Of a stretch of DNA of 64,000 bases, positions 19,071 to 27,707 are shown in pieces (position 1 is the stretch's first letter; each line of letters begins with the position of its first letter). The notes beneath the pieces are model-generated. The model worked only from the letters and a program-made list of their open reading frames with translations. It did no database searches and had not been told where the DNA came from. Both the position numbers and the translations under genes were made by a program. The stretch is from Aquabacter cavernae (lineage in GTDB: Bacteria > Pseudomonadota > Alphaproteobacteria > Rhizobiales > Xanthobacteraceae), in assembly GCF_003993795.1 (NCBI RefSeq), contig NZ_RWKV01000016.1, positions 124,001 to 188,000 on the forward strand, read 5' to 3'.

Positions 19071-19101
19071 CTATACATAGGGGAGCCCCTAAAATGTATA
19101 G
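19071..19101. promoter_or_regulatory. Nested inverted repeat upstream of the GT8-like gene
   Basis: CTATACAT (19071-19078) pairs perfectly with ATGTATAG (19094-19101). Inside the 15-base spacer, AGGGG and CCCCT form a second pair. It lies in an A/T-rich 171-base divergent intergenic region, 45 bases before the GT8-like start. It could be an operator for either direction or an RNA hairpin in the leader. No matching copy was seen elsewhere. Confidence 0.5.
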
Positions 19102-19146
19102 GGCCCAAGTGACATTGGACCAATTCCACTCCAATGGAGCCGTAAG

Positions 19147-19854
19147 ATGCAAGATAAGCTGAAAGTTTATGTTGGCTATGACAGCCGCGAGGACATTGCC
19201 TGGCAGGTATGCCAGCACTCGATCAAGCGGCATGCGAGCAAAGAGATCGAAGTCTACCCGCTGAAGCAGCCGAGCTTGCGCGAACTGGGGCTCTATACGC
19301 GGCCGCTCGACCAGAGCGCCACAACCGAATTCTCGCTGACGCGCTTCCTCGTGCCGTATATCGCGGCGCACGACGGATGGACCGTGTTCTGCGATTGCGA
19401 CTTCCTCTATACGGATGACATCTACAAGGTTCTGGAGGGCATTGATCCTTCCAAGGCCGTCTATGTGGTGCAGCACGACTATGTGCCCGCGAACTCCATT
19501 AAGATGGATGGCAAGGCGCAGACCACTTATCCTCGGAAGAACTGGTCGTCCTTCATCCTGTTCAACAACGCGCACCCAGCGGTGAAGGCCCTCACCCCCG
19601 AAGTGGTGAACACCGCGACCCCCGGCTTCCTCCATCGCCTCCAGTGGGTGGATGACAAGGATATCGGCGAACTCTCGCTCACCTGGAACTTCCTGGAAGG
19701 CGAATATCCCAAGGCCGAGAAGATCCCGATCGTCATTCACTATACAAATGGCGGCCCGTGGTTTGAAAACTGGCAGAATGTCGATTACGCCGATTTGTGG
19801 GTCGCCGAGAAGGCACTCTACGAGGCTTCGGCCCGTACGATGGAAGCTGCCTGA
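19147..19854 (+). CDS. GT8-like glycosyltransferase
   Basis: The 235-residue protein resembles the retaining GT8/nucleotide-diphospho-sugar transferase fold. It opens with a beta strand KVYVGYDSRED, carries a DxD-type metal/nucleotide site in FCDCDFLY near residue 81, has NWSSFILFNN and ends with the HYTNGGPWF segment typical of GT8 metal and donor binding. GGAG lies seven bases before the ATG. Base composition is clearly lower in GC than in flanking genes, suggesting recent transfer. It is divergent from the glycosyltransferase trio and probably works on the same glycan; that link is inference. Confidence 0.82.
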   Translation: MQDKLKVYVGYDSREDIAWQVCQHSIKRHASKEIEVYPLKQPSLRELGLYTRPLDQSATTEFSLTRFLVPYIAAHDGWTVFCDCDFLYTDDIYKVLEGIDPSKAVYVVQHDYVPANSIKMDGKAQTTYPRKNWSSFILFNNAHPAVKALTPEVVNTATPGFLHRLQWVDDKDIGELSLTWNFLEGEYPKAEKIPIVIHYTNGGPWFENWQNVDYADLWVAEKALYEASARTMEAA

Positions 19855-19865
19855 GCTTATCAATA

Positions 19866-20205
19866 GCGAGTGAGGGGCGCCGGTTTCATCGGCGCCCGAA
19901 CCGCCCGGTTGATGCGCGAGCGGGGGGGGGGCGGCAGTCGCATCCGCGACAGCCTGTCGCCACAGATCCACGGCGACAGGCCGGTCGGCCTCGATTGGCT
20001 GGACGGCCCCGGCATCGAGTTCCGCCGGGAATCGGTCCGCACCGAAAAGGCGCTGCGGTCAGCGCTGGAAGGCGTGGACACGGTCATCCATCTCGCGCTG
20101 AGACCGGAACCGGCCGGTCCATGTCAGAGGTGGTACGGTAGAATTCCGTGAACGCCTACGGCACCGCGCTCCTGCTGGACATCCCGGCCAACGATCCGGG
20201 CGTCA
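19866..20205 (+). pseudogene. Broken N-terminal part of a sugar-nucleotide epimerase/dehydratase
   Basis: Three fragments read as one NAD-dependent epimerase N-terminus. The frame from 19870 gives GAGFIGARTARLMRERG (the GxxGxxG dinucleotide motif), DSLSPQIHGD and VDTVIHLA. The next frame continues AETGTGRSMSEVVR, then a TAG at 20139-20141, then NSVNAYGTALLLDI. The simplest reading is a one-base loss near 20098 and a Tyr-to-stop change, with everything after about residue 115 missing. A run of ten Gs (19922-19931) lies inside. It is a remnant at the edge of the glycosyltransferase island. GGGCGCCG/CGGCGCCC (19875-19897) may fold as a hairpin after the GT8-like gene. Confidence 0.8.
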
Positions 20206-20229
20206 TCCTGGGGCGGCGCTTTCGCGCCC

Positions 20230-20967
20230 TCATTCCGGAAGCCCCTGCCCGTTCGCCCCGCCTTCCGCACCTCCCAGCACCAATCCCGGCAGGAAAACCG
20301 GCGGGGTGCGGCGGCCCTTTATGGCGCGGGCCAGGAGGCGCACGGCCGGGCGGTCGGCCCGGGGGTGAACGGGTTGAAGCTCCAGGGCGCCGAAGCGGCC
20401 CGACAGCGCGGTCAGCAGCAGGGCCAGTTCGCTCGGCCGCAGGATCAGCGCCAGCCGCCCGCCGGGCTTGAGGCAGCGGGCGGCGGCGGTCACCCAATGG
20501 GCGAACAACCCCTCATCGGCCATGTGCGCCCGCGCGCGACCGCCATCGGGCGAGGTCCGGTGCGCGGTGGAGAGATTGAAGGGCGGGTTGGCCAGAACGA
20601 GATCCACCGGCGGGACGTTCGGTCCCCGCCCCCGGTTGAGGTCGCACACGTCCGCGCACACCACCGCGCAGCGCTCCGCGAAACCGTTGCGGGCCGCATT
20701 CTGTTCGGCGAGGGCGGCCAGATCGGCCTCGCGCTCCACCAGCACCGCCCGCGCGCCCGGGTGCAGGGCCAGCGCCACCAGCCCCGCGCTCCCGACGCCC
20801 GCGCCGAAATCCATGAGCGTGCGGTCCCCCTCCCCCGCCATGCCCGCCAGCAGCAGCGCGTCATGGCCGAAGCGATGCCCGCGGCGCGGCTGGCGTAGCA
20901 CCAGCCGGCCGTCCAGCAGCGCATCGTCCGTGGTCTCGAACGGCAGGGGGGTGTCAGGGGCCGTCAT
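20230..20967 (-). CDS. SAM-dependent methyltransferase, YfiC/TrmN6-like
   Basis: The 245-residue protein has the class I methyltransferase fold: motif I DFGAGVGSAGL near residue 45, the acidic loop residue in LVEREADL, and the amino-methylase signature LANPPFN near residue 118. NPPF indicates methylation of an exocyclic amino group, as in tRNA1(Val) A37 N6-methyltransferase or related enzymes acting on rRNA or proteins; the exact target is not certain. The ATG at 20967 overlaps the DUF2007 gene by 14 bases and begins the conserved region, so upstream codons in this frame are rejected. DUF2007 beside such a methyltransferase is a common alphaproteobacterial arrangement. Confidence 0.87.
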   Translation of the reverse strand: MTAPDTPLPFETTDDALLDGRLVLRQPRRGHRFGHDALLLAGMAGEGDRTLMDFGAGVGSAGLVALALHPGARAVLVEREADLAALAEQNAARNGFAERCAVVCADVCDLNRGRGPNVPPVDLVLANPPFNLSTAHRTSPDGGRARAHMADEGLFAHWVTAAARCLKPGGRLALILRPSELALLLTALSGRFGALELQPVHPRADRPAVRLLARAIKGRRTPPVFLPGLVLGGAEGGANGQGLPE

Positions 20968-21181
20968 ACAGCACATGCCCCAGATCGGCGTCCCGCAGCA
21001 GGCGGCGGGCGGCATCCCACTCATCGTCCGGCACCAGAATGCGGCGCGGCAGCACGCCGATGGAGCCCTCAATGGCGCTCACATAGGCGTCCGCCAGAAG
21101 GCAGGTGATGTCCGCCGCCGTCAGCAGGGCTTCCACCGCCGAGATCAGCACCACGTCGTTGGTCCGCACGATGTCCCGCAT
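20954..21181 (-). CDS. DUF2007 domain protein
   Basis: This 75-residue protein (MRDIVRTNDVV, ISAVEALL, LPRRILVPDDEWDAARRLL) matches the DUF2007 small-domain pattern found in many alphaproteobacteria, where it has been loosely described as signal-transducing. No biochemical function is established. The ATG at 21181 gives the normal family length. It overlaps the methyltransferase start by 14 bases and is likely cotranscribed with it. The 282 bases upstream to the prenyltransferase start hold the divergent promoters; nothing else was recognised there. Confidence 0.85.
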   Translation of the reverse strand: MRDIVRTNDVVLISAVEALLTAADITCLLADAYVSAIEGSIGVLPRRILVPDDEWDAARRLLRDADLGHVLYDGP

Positions 21182-21463
21182 GGCACCCCACTCTGCGCCC
21201 GGCCGTCCCGGCCATCTTCGCCCGACGGGGCGGATTGACACGTCGCCCTCGGGGGCCCTGCACCGGACCCTTGCCTCAGCGGCTCCAGGAAGCCCCGGGG
21301 CGCCTCATTCTTCAATGAGCCAGGCCGTGTGCCGCGTTGCGGCCGCAGACGGAAGGCCGGCGACTTCGCAGCGCCCGCTCCGCCAATTCGCGCGGTGCGA
21401 CTTGCACGTTACCCGCTCTCCTCCCTATGGTGCGCCCGCCTGATTGACAAGCGGGAGCCATTC

Positions 21464-22471
21464 TTGGCCGTCGTCCTTCCGTTCGAGCCGAACGAACCTT
21501 CCCTGGATGCCCTTGTCCGCCTCGTGAAGGGGGACATGGACCGGGTGAACGCGACCATTCTCGCGCGCACCGGCTCCGATGTGGCCATGATCCCGGAGGT
21601 GGCGAACCATCTCATCTCCGGCGGCGGCAAGCGGCTGCGGCCCATGCTGACCCTCGCCTGCGCCGCGCTCAGCGGCTACCAGGGCGAAGGCCATGTGAAG
21701 CTCGCGGCGTCCGTTGAGTTCATGCACACGGCCACGCTGCTGCATGACGACGTGGTGGATGAGAGCGACATGCGGCGCGGCAAGCTCGCCGCCCGCAAGC
21801 TCTGGGGCAACGAGGCCAGCGTCCTGGTGGGCGACTTCCTGCTGGGCCAGGCGTTCAAGATGATGGTGGAGGTGGGCTCCCTCTCCTGCCTCGACATTCT
21901 CTCCACGGCCGCCTGCACCATCGCCGAGGGCGAGGTGATGCAGCTCGCGGCCGCCAAGAATACCGAGACGTCCGAGGACGATTATCTCGCCGTCATCCGG
22001 GGCAAGACGGCGGAATTGTTCGCCGCCGCCTGCGAGGTGGGCGCGGTGCTCGGCCAGCGTTCCAAGGGCGACCAGGGCGCGTGCCGCAGCTACGGCATGA
22101 ATCTGGGCATCGCCTTCCAGCTGGTGGACGACGCGCTGGACTATGGCGGCAGCCAGGCCAAGCTCGGCAAGAATGTGGGCGACGATTTCCGCGAGGGGAA
22201 GATCACCCTTCCCGTGGTTCTCGCGTTCCGGCGCGGCGATGCGGAAGAGCGCGCCTTCTGGAAGCGGGCGCTGGAGACCGGCGACGCCACGGACGAGAAT
22301 CTCGCTGTTGCGGTGGGCCTGCTCACCAAGCACCGGGCGCTGGCCGACACCATCGAGCGTGCCCGCCATTACGGCGCCATGGCCAAGGATGCCCTGGCCC
22401 TGTTCCCGAACGGCGCCGCCAAGGATGCGCTGACGGAAGCGGTGGATTTCTGCATCTCCCGCGCCCATTGA
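21464..22471 (+). CDS. ispB: All-trans polyprenyl (octaprenyl-type) diphosphate synthase
   Basis: This enzyme extends an allylic diphosphate with isopentenyl diphosphate to make the ubiquinone side chain. The 335-residue product shows the first Asp-rich motif LLHDDVVDESD near residue 92 and the second as QLVDDALDY near residue 220, plus GGGKRLRP near 50. The TTG at 21464 is chosen because GGGAG precedes it by six bases and it gives a normal length; the longer frame would add unrelated Arg-rich sequence. Chain length (C40 or C50) cannot be told by eye. ispE of the same isoprenoid pathway lies close by on the other strand. Confidence 0.92.
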   Translation: MAVVLPFEPNEPSLDALVRLVKGDMDRVNATILARTGSDVAMIPEVANHLISGGGKRLRPMLTLACAALSGYQGEGHVKLAASVEFMHTATLLHDDVVDESDMRRGKLAARKLWGNEASVLVGDFLLGQAFKMMVEVGSLSCLDILSTAACTIAEGEVMQLAAAKNTETSEDDYLAVIRGKTAELFAAACEVGAVLGQRSKGDQGACRSYGMNLGIAFQLVDDALDYGGSQAKLGKNVGDDFREGKITLPVVLAFRRGDAEERAFWKRALETGDATDENLAVAVGLLTKHRALADTIERARHYGAMAKDALALFPNGAAKDALTEAVDFCISRAH

Positions 22472-22501
22472 GGGCGGGTCCGGCCGGTGGGCCGATAGGC
22501 G

Positions 22502-22831
22502 CTAGTGCGCCAGCGCGCGCGGCATGAACAGGATGATGGCCGCCCCGGCGAGGCAGATGACGCCGCCGGTGATGTCCCAGCGGTCCGGTCGCATCCCCTC
22601 CGCGGCCCACATCCAGACCAGCGACGCGATGATATAGACGCCGCCATAGGCCGCGAAGGCGCGCCCGGCGACGCTCGCTTCCACGAGTGTCAGCGCCCAG
22701 GCGAACAGGACGAGGCTCGCCACCCCCGGCAACAGCCAGAGTGGTGAGCCGCCCGAGCGCACCACATGCCAGAAGGCGAAGCATCCGGCGATTTCCGCGA
22801 TGGCGGCCACCACATAGGCAAGAATCGTCAT
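22502..22831 (-). CDS. YnfA family (UPF0060) small membrane protein
   Basis: The 109-residue protein has four transmembrane helices with the family layout: an N-terminal helix ending [10 protein letters not shown], then [17 protein letters not shown] and a last helix before a short tail. Length is typical of UPF0060. Relation to small multidrug resistance proteins has been suggested, but function is not established. The ATG at 22831 overlaps the ispE stop by four bases (ATGA), so it is coupled to ispE. Confidence 0.9.
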   Translation of the reverse strand: MTILAYVVAAIAEIAGCFAFWHVVRSGGSPLWLLPGVASLVLFAWALTLVEASVAGRAFAAYGGVYIIASLVWMWAAEGMRPDRWDITGGVICLAGAAIILFMPRALAH

Positions 22832-23718
22832 CGCAGCACCGTTGAGCGGACCCACCAGCCGGGGCGCGCGGTTGAGACATGGCGGGACAAGCGGGCCGCC
22901 GCGCGGCAATCCGCCACCAGCGCGAACACCGTCGCCCCCGAGCCGGACATGCGCACCAGCAGCGCTTCCGGCCGCGCCGCGAGCAGGGCCTTCGCGGCGG
23001 CGATGTCCGGCGCCAGCGCCATGGCCGGGGGCTCCAGATCATTGGGCAGCCCGGCGATGAGGGAGAGGAGCGCGTCTCCCTCCACCCTCGGCCAGGGATC
23101 GGGATGGGCAGGCCCCGCCAGCGAAGCACCCGGCGCAAGGCCCAGCCCCTTGAAGACCGGCGGCGTGGGAACGCTCGCCCCGCAATTCACCAGCACGGCG
23201 AACACGGGCGGCAGATCGAGCGGGGGAGACAGGTGATCGCCCGTCCCGCCCATGAGGCGCGCGCGCGGGTCGAGGCACACCGGAACGTCCGAGCCGGTCA
23301 CCCGCGCCGCGTCCAGCAGCGCCGGATGGTCCGGCGCCAGGCCGTTCAGCCGCGCCAGCAGGCGCAGGGCCGCCGCCGCGTCGGAGGATCCTCCACCCAG
23401 CCCCGCCGCCACGGGCAGGCGCTTTTCCAGCCGGAACGCGCCCAGCCGCAGCCCGGGAACGCGCGCCGCCAGCGCACGGGCGGCCTTCAGCACGAGATTG
23501 TCGTCATCGGGGCCGGCGGCCTCGGCGCGGGGGCCGGTGACGGTGAGAGCGAGCGGCACGTCGGGCGTGAGGCCCAGGCGATCCCCGACGCCCGCGAAGG
23601 CCACGAGGCTCGCGAGATCGTGAAACCCGTCCTCGCGCCGCCCGAGCACGCGCAGCGTCAGATTCACCTTGGCCGGCGCGCGGGCCGCAAGTGCCTGCGG
23701 GGTCGCAAGTTGCTGCAT
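22828..23718 (-). CDS. ispE: 4-diphosphocytidyl-2-C-methyl-D-erythritol kinase
   Basis: IspE phosphorylates CDP-methylerythritol in the non-mevalonate isoprenoid pathway. The 296-residue product starts the conserved fold at [11 protein letters not shown] and has the GHMP-kinase ATP loop [15 protein letters not shown] near residue 110 and the C-terminal [10 protein letters not shown] motif. It is divergent from the TPR gene; the 297 bases between hold no other gene that I can support. Its stop overlaps ynfA. Confidence 0.94.
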   Translation of the reverse strand: MQQLATPQALAARAPAKVNLTLRVLGRREDGFHDLASLVAFAGVGDRLGLTPDVPLALTVTGPRAEAAGPDDDNLVLKAARALAARVPGLRLGAFRLEKRLPVAAGLGGGSSDAAAALRLLARLNGLAPDHPALLDAARVTGSDVPVCLDPRARLMGGTGDHLSPPLDLPPVFAVLVNCGASVPTPPVFKGLGLAPGASLAGPAHPDPWPRVEGDALLSLIAGLPNDLEPPAMALAPDIAAAKALLAARPEALLVRMSGSGATVFALVADCRAAARLSRHVSTARPGWWVRSTVLR

Positions 23719-24015
23719 GGCCGCACCTTATGCCGCTCCGCGCCGAACGCGACAAGGTGCGGTGCGGCGTGATGTCCCCGGAATGCTTGCGGCGCGGGAG
23801 GAAACCGGCCATCCTCCCGCCATGTATGGCCTTTCTGCTGCCATTCGGCGCCGGTGCGCGGGCCGTCATGCGGGGGATCCTCCCGGCGCGGCGGCTTGTC
23901 CGGTCAAGGATCGCATTGCAACGTTCACAGCCGATGGCGAATCGGCGGCCCAGAGGGCGCGCGGGCGCTGCTTCCGGACCGGCCCCTTGTCGCTGAGCTT
24001 CAGGATTTCCGCACG

Positions 24016-25758
24016 GTGAAGATCTTTCTCTCTCGCTCGCCCCTGGCCCTCGCGGCTGCCTTCAGCGCCGCCGTCACCGTGGCGGTGCCGTCCTTCGCCC
24101 GCGCGGATTATCCACCGATCGTGGACCCCACCATCGCGGGAAGCTACCTGTCCGCCCGGATCGCCAGCACGGAGCGCGATTCCGACGCCGCCGTCGCCTA
24201 TCTGCGCGCACTGCTGAAGATGGACCCGCGCAACGAGGAAGTGCTGGAACGCGCCTTCTTCGCCATGCTGGTGGACGGGGACGTGGAGGATTCCATCCCC
24301 CTCGCGGAACGGCTGGTGAAGCTGGACCGTTCGCACCGCATCGCGCGGCTGGTGCTTGCCGCCCGCGCCATCAAGAAGAACGAATATCAGCGCGCCCGCA
24401 CCAATCTGTCGCTCTCGGTGCGCGGCCCCATCGGCGATCTCACTGCCACCCTGCTGGCGGCCTGGACCATGATGGGCTCGGGCAATGCCAAGGCGGGCGT
24501 GGAGATGGTGGACCGCCTGCAGGGTCCGGACTGGTACGCCGCCTTCAAGGATTTGAATGCGGGCCTGATCCTGGACGCGGCCGGCCTCAAGAAGGATGCG
24601 GGCAAGCGGCTGGAAGCGGCCGTGAAGTTCGACCCCTCCTCCGTGCGGGCGGTGGACGCCTTCGGGCGGTGGACCTCGCGCAATACCGGCATCCCGGCGG
24701 CGCTGGAGATCTACCAGAATTTCGAGAAGCTGCTGCCCCGCCATCCGCTCATCCAGGCTGACATCGCGGAGCTGAAGGCGGGCAAGACCCTGCCGCTGCT
24801 CATCAAGACCCCGCAGGAAGGCTCGGCCGAGGTGCTGTACGGCCTCGGCGCGGCCCTGGCGCGCCAGGGGGGCGAGGATCTCGCCCTCGTCTATCTCCAG
24901 CTCGCCTTGTGGCTCTATCCGGAGCATCCCCTGGCGAGCCTGACCCTGGCGGACCTCTACGAGCAGCTCAAGCAGCCGCAGCAGGCCATCCAGGTCTATG
25001 AGAAGGTGCCGGGGGACTCGCCCCTGAAGCGCAATGCCGAAGTGCAGATGGCGGTCAATCTGGACGCCATCGACAAGGCTGAAGAGGCCCGCAAGCACCT
25101 GCAGGCGCTGATCAAGCAGGACCCGAAGGACCTGGAGGCGCTGGTGGCCCTGGGGGGCATCGAGCGCAGCCGGAAGCAGTTCGCGGAATGCGTGAAGACC
25201 TATGACCAGGCCATCGCCCTCATTCCCACGCCCCAGCGCAACACCTGGACGCTGTTCTATTTCCGCGGCATCTGCAACGAGCGCAGCAAGAACTGGACGC
25301 AGGCGGAAGCGGACCTGAAGAAGGCGCTGGAGCTGTTCCCCGACCAGCCGCATGTCCTCAACTATCTCGGCTATAGCTGGGTGGACCAGGGCGTGAACCT
25401 GGAGCAGGGCCTGGACATGATCCGCAAGGCGGTCGCGCTGCGCCCCGATGACGGCTACATCGTGGACAGCCTGGGCTGGGCCTATTACCGCCTCGGCCGC
25501 TACGAGGAGGCCGCCGGCGAGCTGGAGCGCGCCGTGGAGCTGAAGCCCCAGGACCCGGTCATCAACGACCATCTGGGCGATGCCTACTGGAAGGTGGGCC
25601 GCAAGCTGGAAGCCACCTTCCAATGGGCCCATGCCCGCGACCTGAAGCCCGAGCCCGAGGATCTGGCCAAGATCACCAAGAAGCTGGAGAGCGGCCTGGA
25701 TGCCGCCGAGGCGGAGCCGCCGGTGAAGCAGGCCTCCGACCAGCAGAAGGGCGGCTGA
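24016..25758 (+). CDS. Secreted tetratricopeptide-repeat protein
   Basis: The 580-residue product has an N-terminal signal peptide (KIFLSRSPLALAAAFSAA with a cleavage-like SFARA) followed by about nine TPR helical pairs over residues 40-540, for example LGWAYYRLGRYEEAAGEL near the C-terminus. It probably acts in the periplasm or at the outer membrane as a protein-interaction scaffold. The GTG at 24016 is chosen because the signal peptide begins there; a weak AGGA lies about ten bases upstream and the upstream frame lacks family character. Linkage of such a TPR protein to ispE is seen in many rhizobia (recalled). A strong terminator follows. Confidence 0.85.
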   Translation: MKIFLSRSPLALAAAFSAAVTVAVPSFARADYPPIVDPTIAGSYLSARIASTERDSDAAVAYLRALLKMDPRNEEVLERAFFAMLVDGDVEDSIPLAERLVKLDRSHRIARLVLAARAIKKNEYQRARTNLSLSVRGPIGDLTATLLAAWTMMGSGNAKAGVEMVDRLQGPDWYAAFKDLNAGLILDAAGLKKDAGKRLEAAVKFDPSSVRAVDAFGRWTSRNTGIPAALEIYQNFEKLLPRHPLIQADIAELKAGKTLPLLIKTPQEGSAEVLYGLGAALARQGGEDLALVYLQLALWLYPEHPLASLTLADLYEQLKQPQQAIQVYEKVPGDSPLKRNAEVQMAVNLDAIDKAEEARKHLQALIKQDPKDLEALVALGGIERSRKQFAECVKTYDQAIALIPTPQRNTWTLFYFRGICNERSKNWTQAEADLKKALELFPDQPHVLNYLGYSWVDQGVNLEQGLDMIRKAVALRPDDGYIVDSLGWAYYRLGRYEEAAGELERAVELKPQDPVINDHLGDAYWKVGRKLEATFQWAHARDLKPEPEDLAKITKKLESGLDAAEAEPPVKQASDQQKGG

Positions 25759-25811
25759 TCCCCGCAGCGCCCGGTCCAGTGGGCAGGCGCCGTCAGACGC
25801 ACCAATGAGAA

Positions 25812-25845
25812 AAGGCCCGCGAGCATGGCTCGCGGGCCTTTTTCA
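25812..25845. terminator. Intrinsic terminator, probably bidirectional
   Basis: AAGGCCCGCGAGC (25812-25824) pairs perfectly with GCTCGCGGGCCTT (25828-25840) around the loop ATG, followed by TTTTT on the plus strand and preceded by a run of A, which serves the minus strand. It separates the convergent TPR and PadR genes and can end both transcripts. Confidence 0.93.
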
Positions 25846-25924
25846 TGTCGGGGCGGCTTCGCCGCGCCGGGGGATCGCCGACCCAGCCCATGCCCCTGCC
25901 CGGCGGCGCCGGGCGGGACAGGGC

Positions 25925-26572
25925 TCACTGACCCTGGTTGTCGCCCCGGATCTCGCGCGCCGCGCGGGCGAGGATTTCCACCACGCGAAAGTCTCCGCCC
26001 CGGTCCGTCTCAAGACGGGCCTTCACGGCATCGCGCAGGTCTTCCATGGCGGCGGCCACGAGGCGGGGCAGGTCATTGGCGGGGCGGGCTTCCTGGCCCT
26101 CCTCGCCCGCGCCCATCCAGCGCCGGAACTTGCTCATCTTCAGGCCGATCTCCGAGAGGCGGCCAATGAGCGTGTCGGCCAGCGCCCGGTTCTCCTCCAG
26201 GTGCGCCTCGCCTTCCGGAGTGATGGCGTAGCGCTTCTTGGCGCCATCCGCCTCGGCGGTCACATAGCCCGCCTCTTCCAGATAGGTCAGGGTGGGATAG
26301 ACGACGCCGGGGCTCGGCGAATACCAGCCGCCGGTCTTCTCCTCGATCAGCTTGATGATCTCGTAGCCGTGGCGCGGCTGCTCGGCGATGAGCGAGAGCG
26401 CCAGGAGCTTGAGGTCGCCCTGGGCGAGCATGCGGCCGAGGCGGAACATGTCGCCGCCGCCACCGCCGCGCCCACGGCCACCACGCCCGAAACCGCCACC
26501 ATGACCGCCGCCCTCGCCGAACCGGCCCGCGCCGAAGCGCTCGGGGGACCATTGGGGTCTGCATCCAAACAT
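25925..26572 (-). CDS. PadR family transcriptional regulator
   Basis: The 215-residue protein has a Gly/Arg-rich N-terminal tail (about residues 10-45), then a PadR winged helix: LKLLALSLIAEQPRHGYEI, the SPGVVYPTLTYLEEAGYV recognition region and the wing AKKRYAITPEGEA. A C-terminal helical domain (about 130-215) should mediate dimerisation. The ATG at 26572 has AAGGA seven bases upstream. An inverted repeat in the divergent intergenic region (26591-26627) is the likely binding site and implies autoregulation, possibly with control of the xerC-like gene. The inducer is unknown. Confidence 0.92.
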   Translation of the reverse strand: MFGCRPQWSPERFGAGRFGEGGGHGGGFGRGGRGRGGGGGDMFRLGRMLAQGDLKLLALSLIAEQPRHGYEIIKLIEEKTGGWYSPSPGVVYPTLTYLEEAGYVTAEADGAKKRYAITPEGEAHLEENRALADTLIGRLSEIGLKMSKFRRWMGAGEEGQEARPANDLPRLVAAAMEDLRDAVKARLETDRGGDFRVVEILARAAREIRGDNQGQ

Positions 26573-26590
26573 GGGAATGTCCTTATTGTT

Positions 26591-26627
26591 CGATATATCT
26601 TTCGATAGCATGACGTGAGATATATCG
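26591..26627. promoter_or_regulatory. Probable PadR operator
   Basis: CGATATATC (26591-26599) and GATATATCG (26619-26627) form a perfect nine-base inverted pair with a 19-base spacer that contains a further TCGATA half-site. It lies 19-55 bases upstream of the PadR start in an unusually A/T-rich patch. PadR dimers commonly bind ATATC-type palindromes over their own promoters. The binding itself is inference. Confidence 0.7.
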
Positions 26628-26723
26628 TAAGATACACTCCGTTCGCAAGGGGCCTGCCGAAAAATCGCCGTTAGGCCCCGCTTCATGTTTGCGCGCCATT
26701 GATGGAAGACACGGGAGGCGCCC

Positions 26724-27707
26724 ATGGCCATGACGGACGAGGACAAGGCGTGGCGCGCATCGGGCGCCCTCCTCTCGGCCTGTGCCGTCGATGTGGGCGC
26801 GGCGGCGGAGGGCTGGCTGAACCGCCTTGCCCATGAGCGGCGCCTTTCGCCCAAGACGCGGGAAGCCTATGCCCGCGACCTCGCCCAGGTTCTCCTCATC
26901 CTCACGGACCATCTGGGCGGGCGGCCGGATATTGCCGCGCTCGCCACCCTCACCCCCGCCGACATGCGCGCGGTGCTCGCCGCGCGGCGCGGCACGGGGG
27001 CGGCCCCGCGCAGCCTCGTGCGCCTGCTGGCCGCCGCCCGCTCCTTCGCCCGCCATCTGGAGCGGGAGGGGCTGGGCAAGGTGGCGCCGCTCTCTGCCGT
27101 GCGCGCGCCCAAGGTGCCCAAGGGCCTGCCGAAGCCGGTGAGCATGGACGCCGCGCGTGCGTTATCGGACCCCGACAGCCGGGCCGGGGAAGCCCGTGCG
27201 CCGTGGATTCTGGCGCGGGATGCCGCCGTCATCGCCTTGCTCTACGGGGCGGGCCTTCGCATTTCCGAGGCGCTGGGCCTCACGGCCGGGCAGGTGCCGC
27301 GCGACGGCGCGGAGGGGCGCCTCACGGTGACGGGCAAGGGCGCCAAGACGCGCATGGTGCCGCTCATCGCCCCCGTCTCCCAGGCCATCGTGGATTATGT
27401 GCGCCTCTCCCCCTATGGGCTTCAGGCGGACGGCCCCCTGTTCCGGGGGGCGAAGGGCGGCCCGCTCTCGCCGCGCATCGTGCAATTGGCGGTGGAGCGC
27501 ATGCGCGGCGCCCTCGGCCTGCCGGACAGCGCCACGCCCCACGCGCTGCGCCATTCCTTCGCCACCCATTTGCTGGCGCGCGGCGGCGACCTGCGGGCGA
27601 TCCAGGAATTGCTGGGCCACGCCTCCCTCTCCACCACGCAGATCTATACGGCGCTGGACGATACCGCCCTCATGCGCGCCTATCGCGCGGCGCATCCGCG
27701 CGCCTAG
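26724..27707 (+). CDS. xerC: Tyrosine recombinase XerC
   Basis: This site-specific recombinase of the Xer type resolves chromosome dimers at dif with XerD. The 327-residue product has a SAM-like core-binding domain (about 22-110) and a catalytic domain with Arg in GAGLRISEAL, Lys in VTGKGAKTR, the HALRHSF box, His in LLGHASLS and the nucleophile Tyr in QIYT. GGGAGG lies five bases before the ATG. No phage or integron genes are near, which favours a housekeeping XerC over an integrase. The stop TAG is supplied by the first bases of a RIME-like repeat. Its promoter region is shared with padR. Confidence 0.9.
   Translation: MAMTDEDKAWRASGALLSACAVDVGAAAEGWLNRLAHERRLSPKTREAYARDLAQVLLILTDHLGGRPDIAALATLTPADMRAVLAARRGTGAAPRSLVRLLAAARSFARHLEREGLGKVAPLSAVRAPKVPKGLPKPVSMDAARALSDPDSRAGEARAPWILARDAAVIALLYGAGLRISEALGLTAGQVPRDGAEGRLTVTGKGAKTRMVPLIAPVSQAIVDYVRLSPYGLQADGPLFRGAKGGPLSPRIVQLAVERMRGALGLPDSATPHALRHSFATHLLARGGDLRAIQELLGHASLSTTQIYTALDDTALMRAYRAAHPRA

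Noticed and set aside
26724-27707. Tyrosine recombinase as a phage or integrative-element integrase with att sites
   Set aside because: The length and motifs suit XerC, no tRNA or phage gene is near, and no direct repeats flank it.
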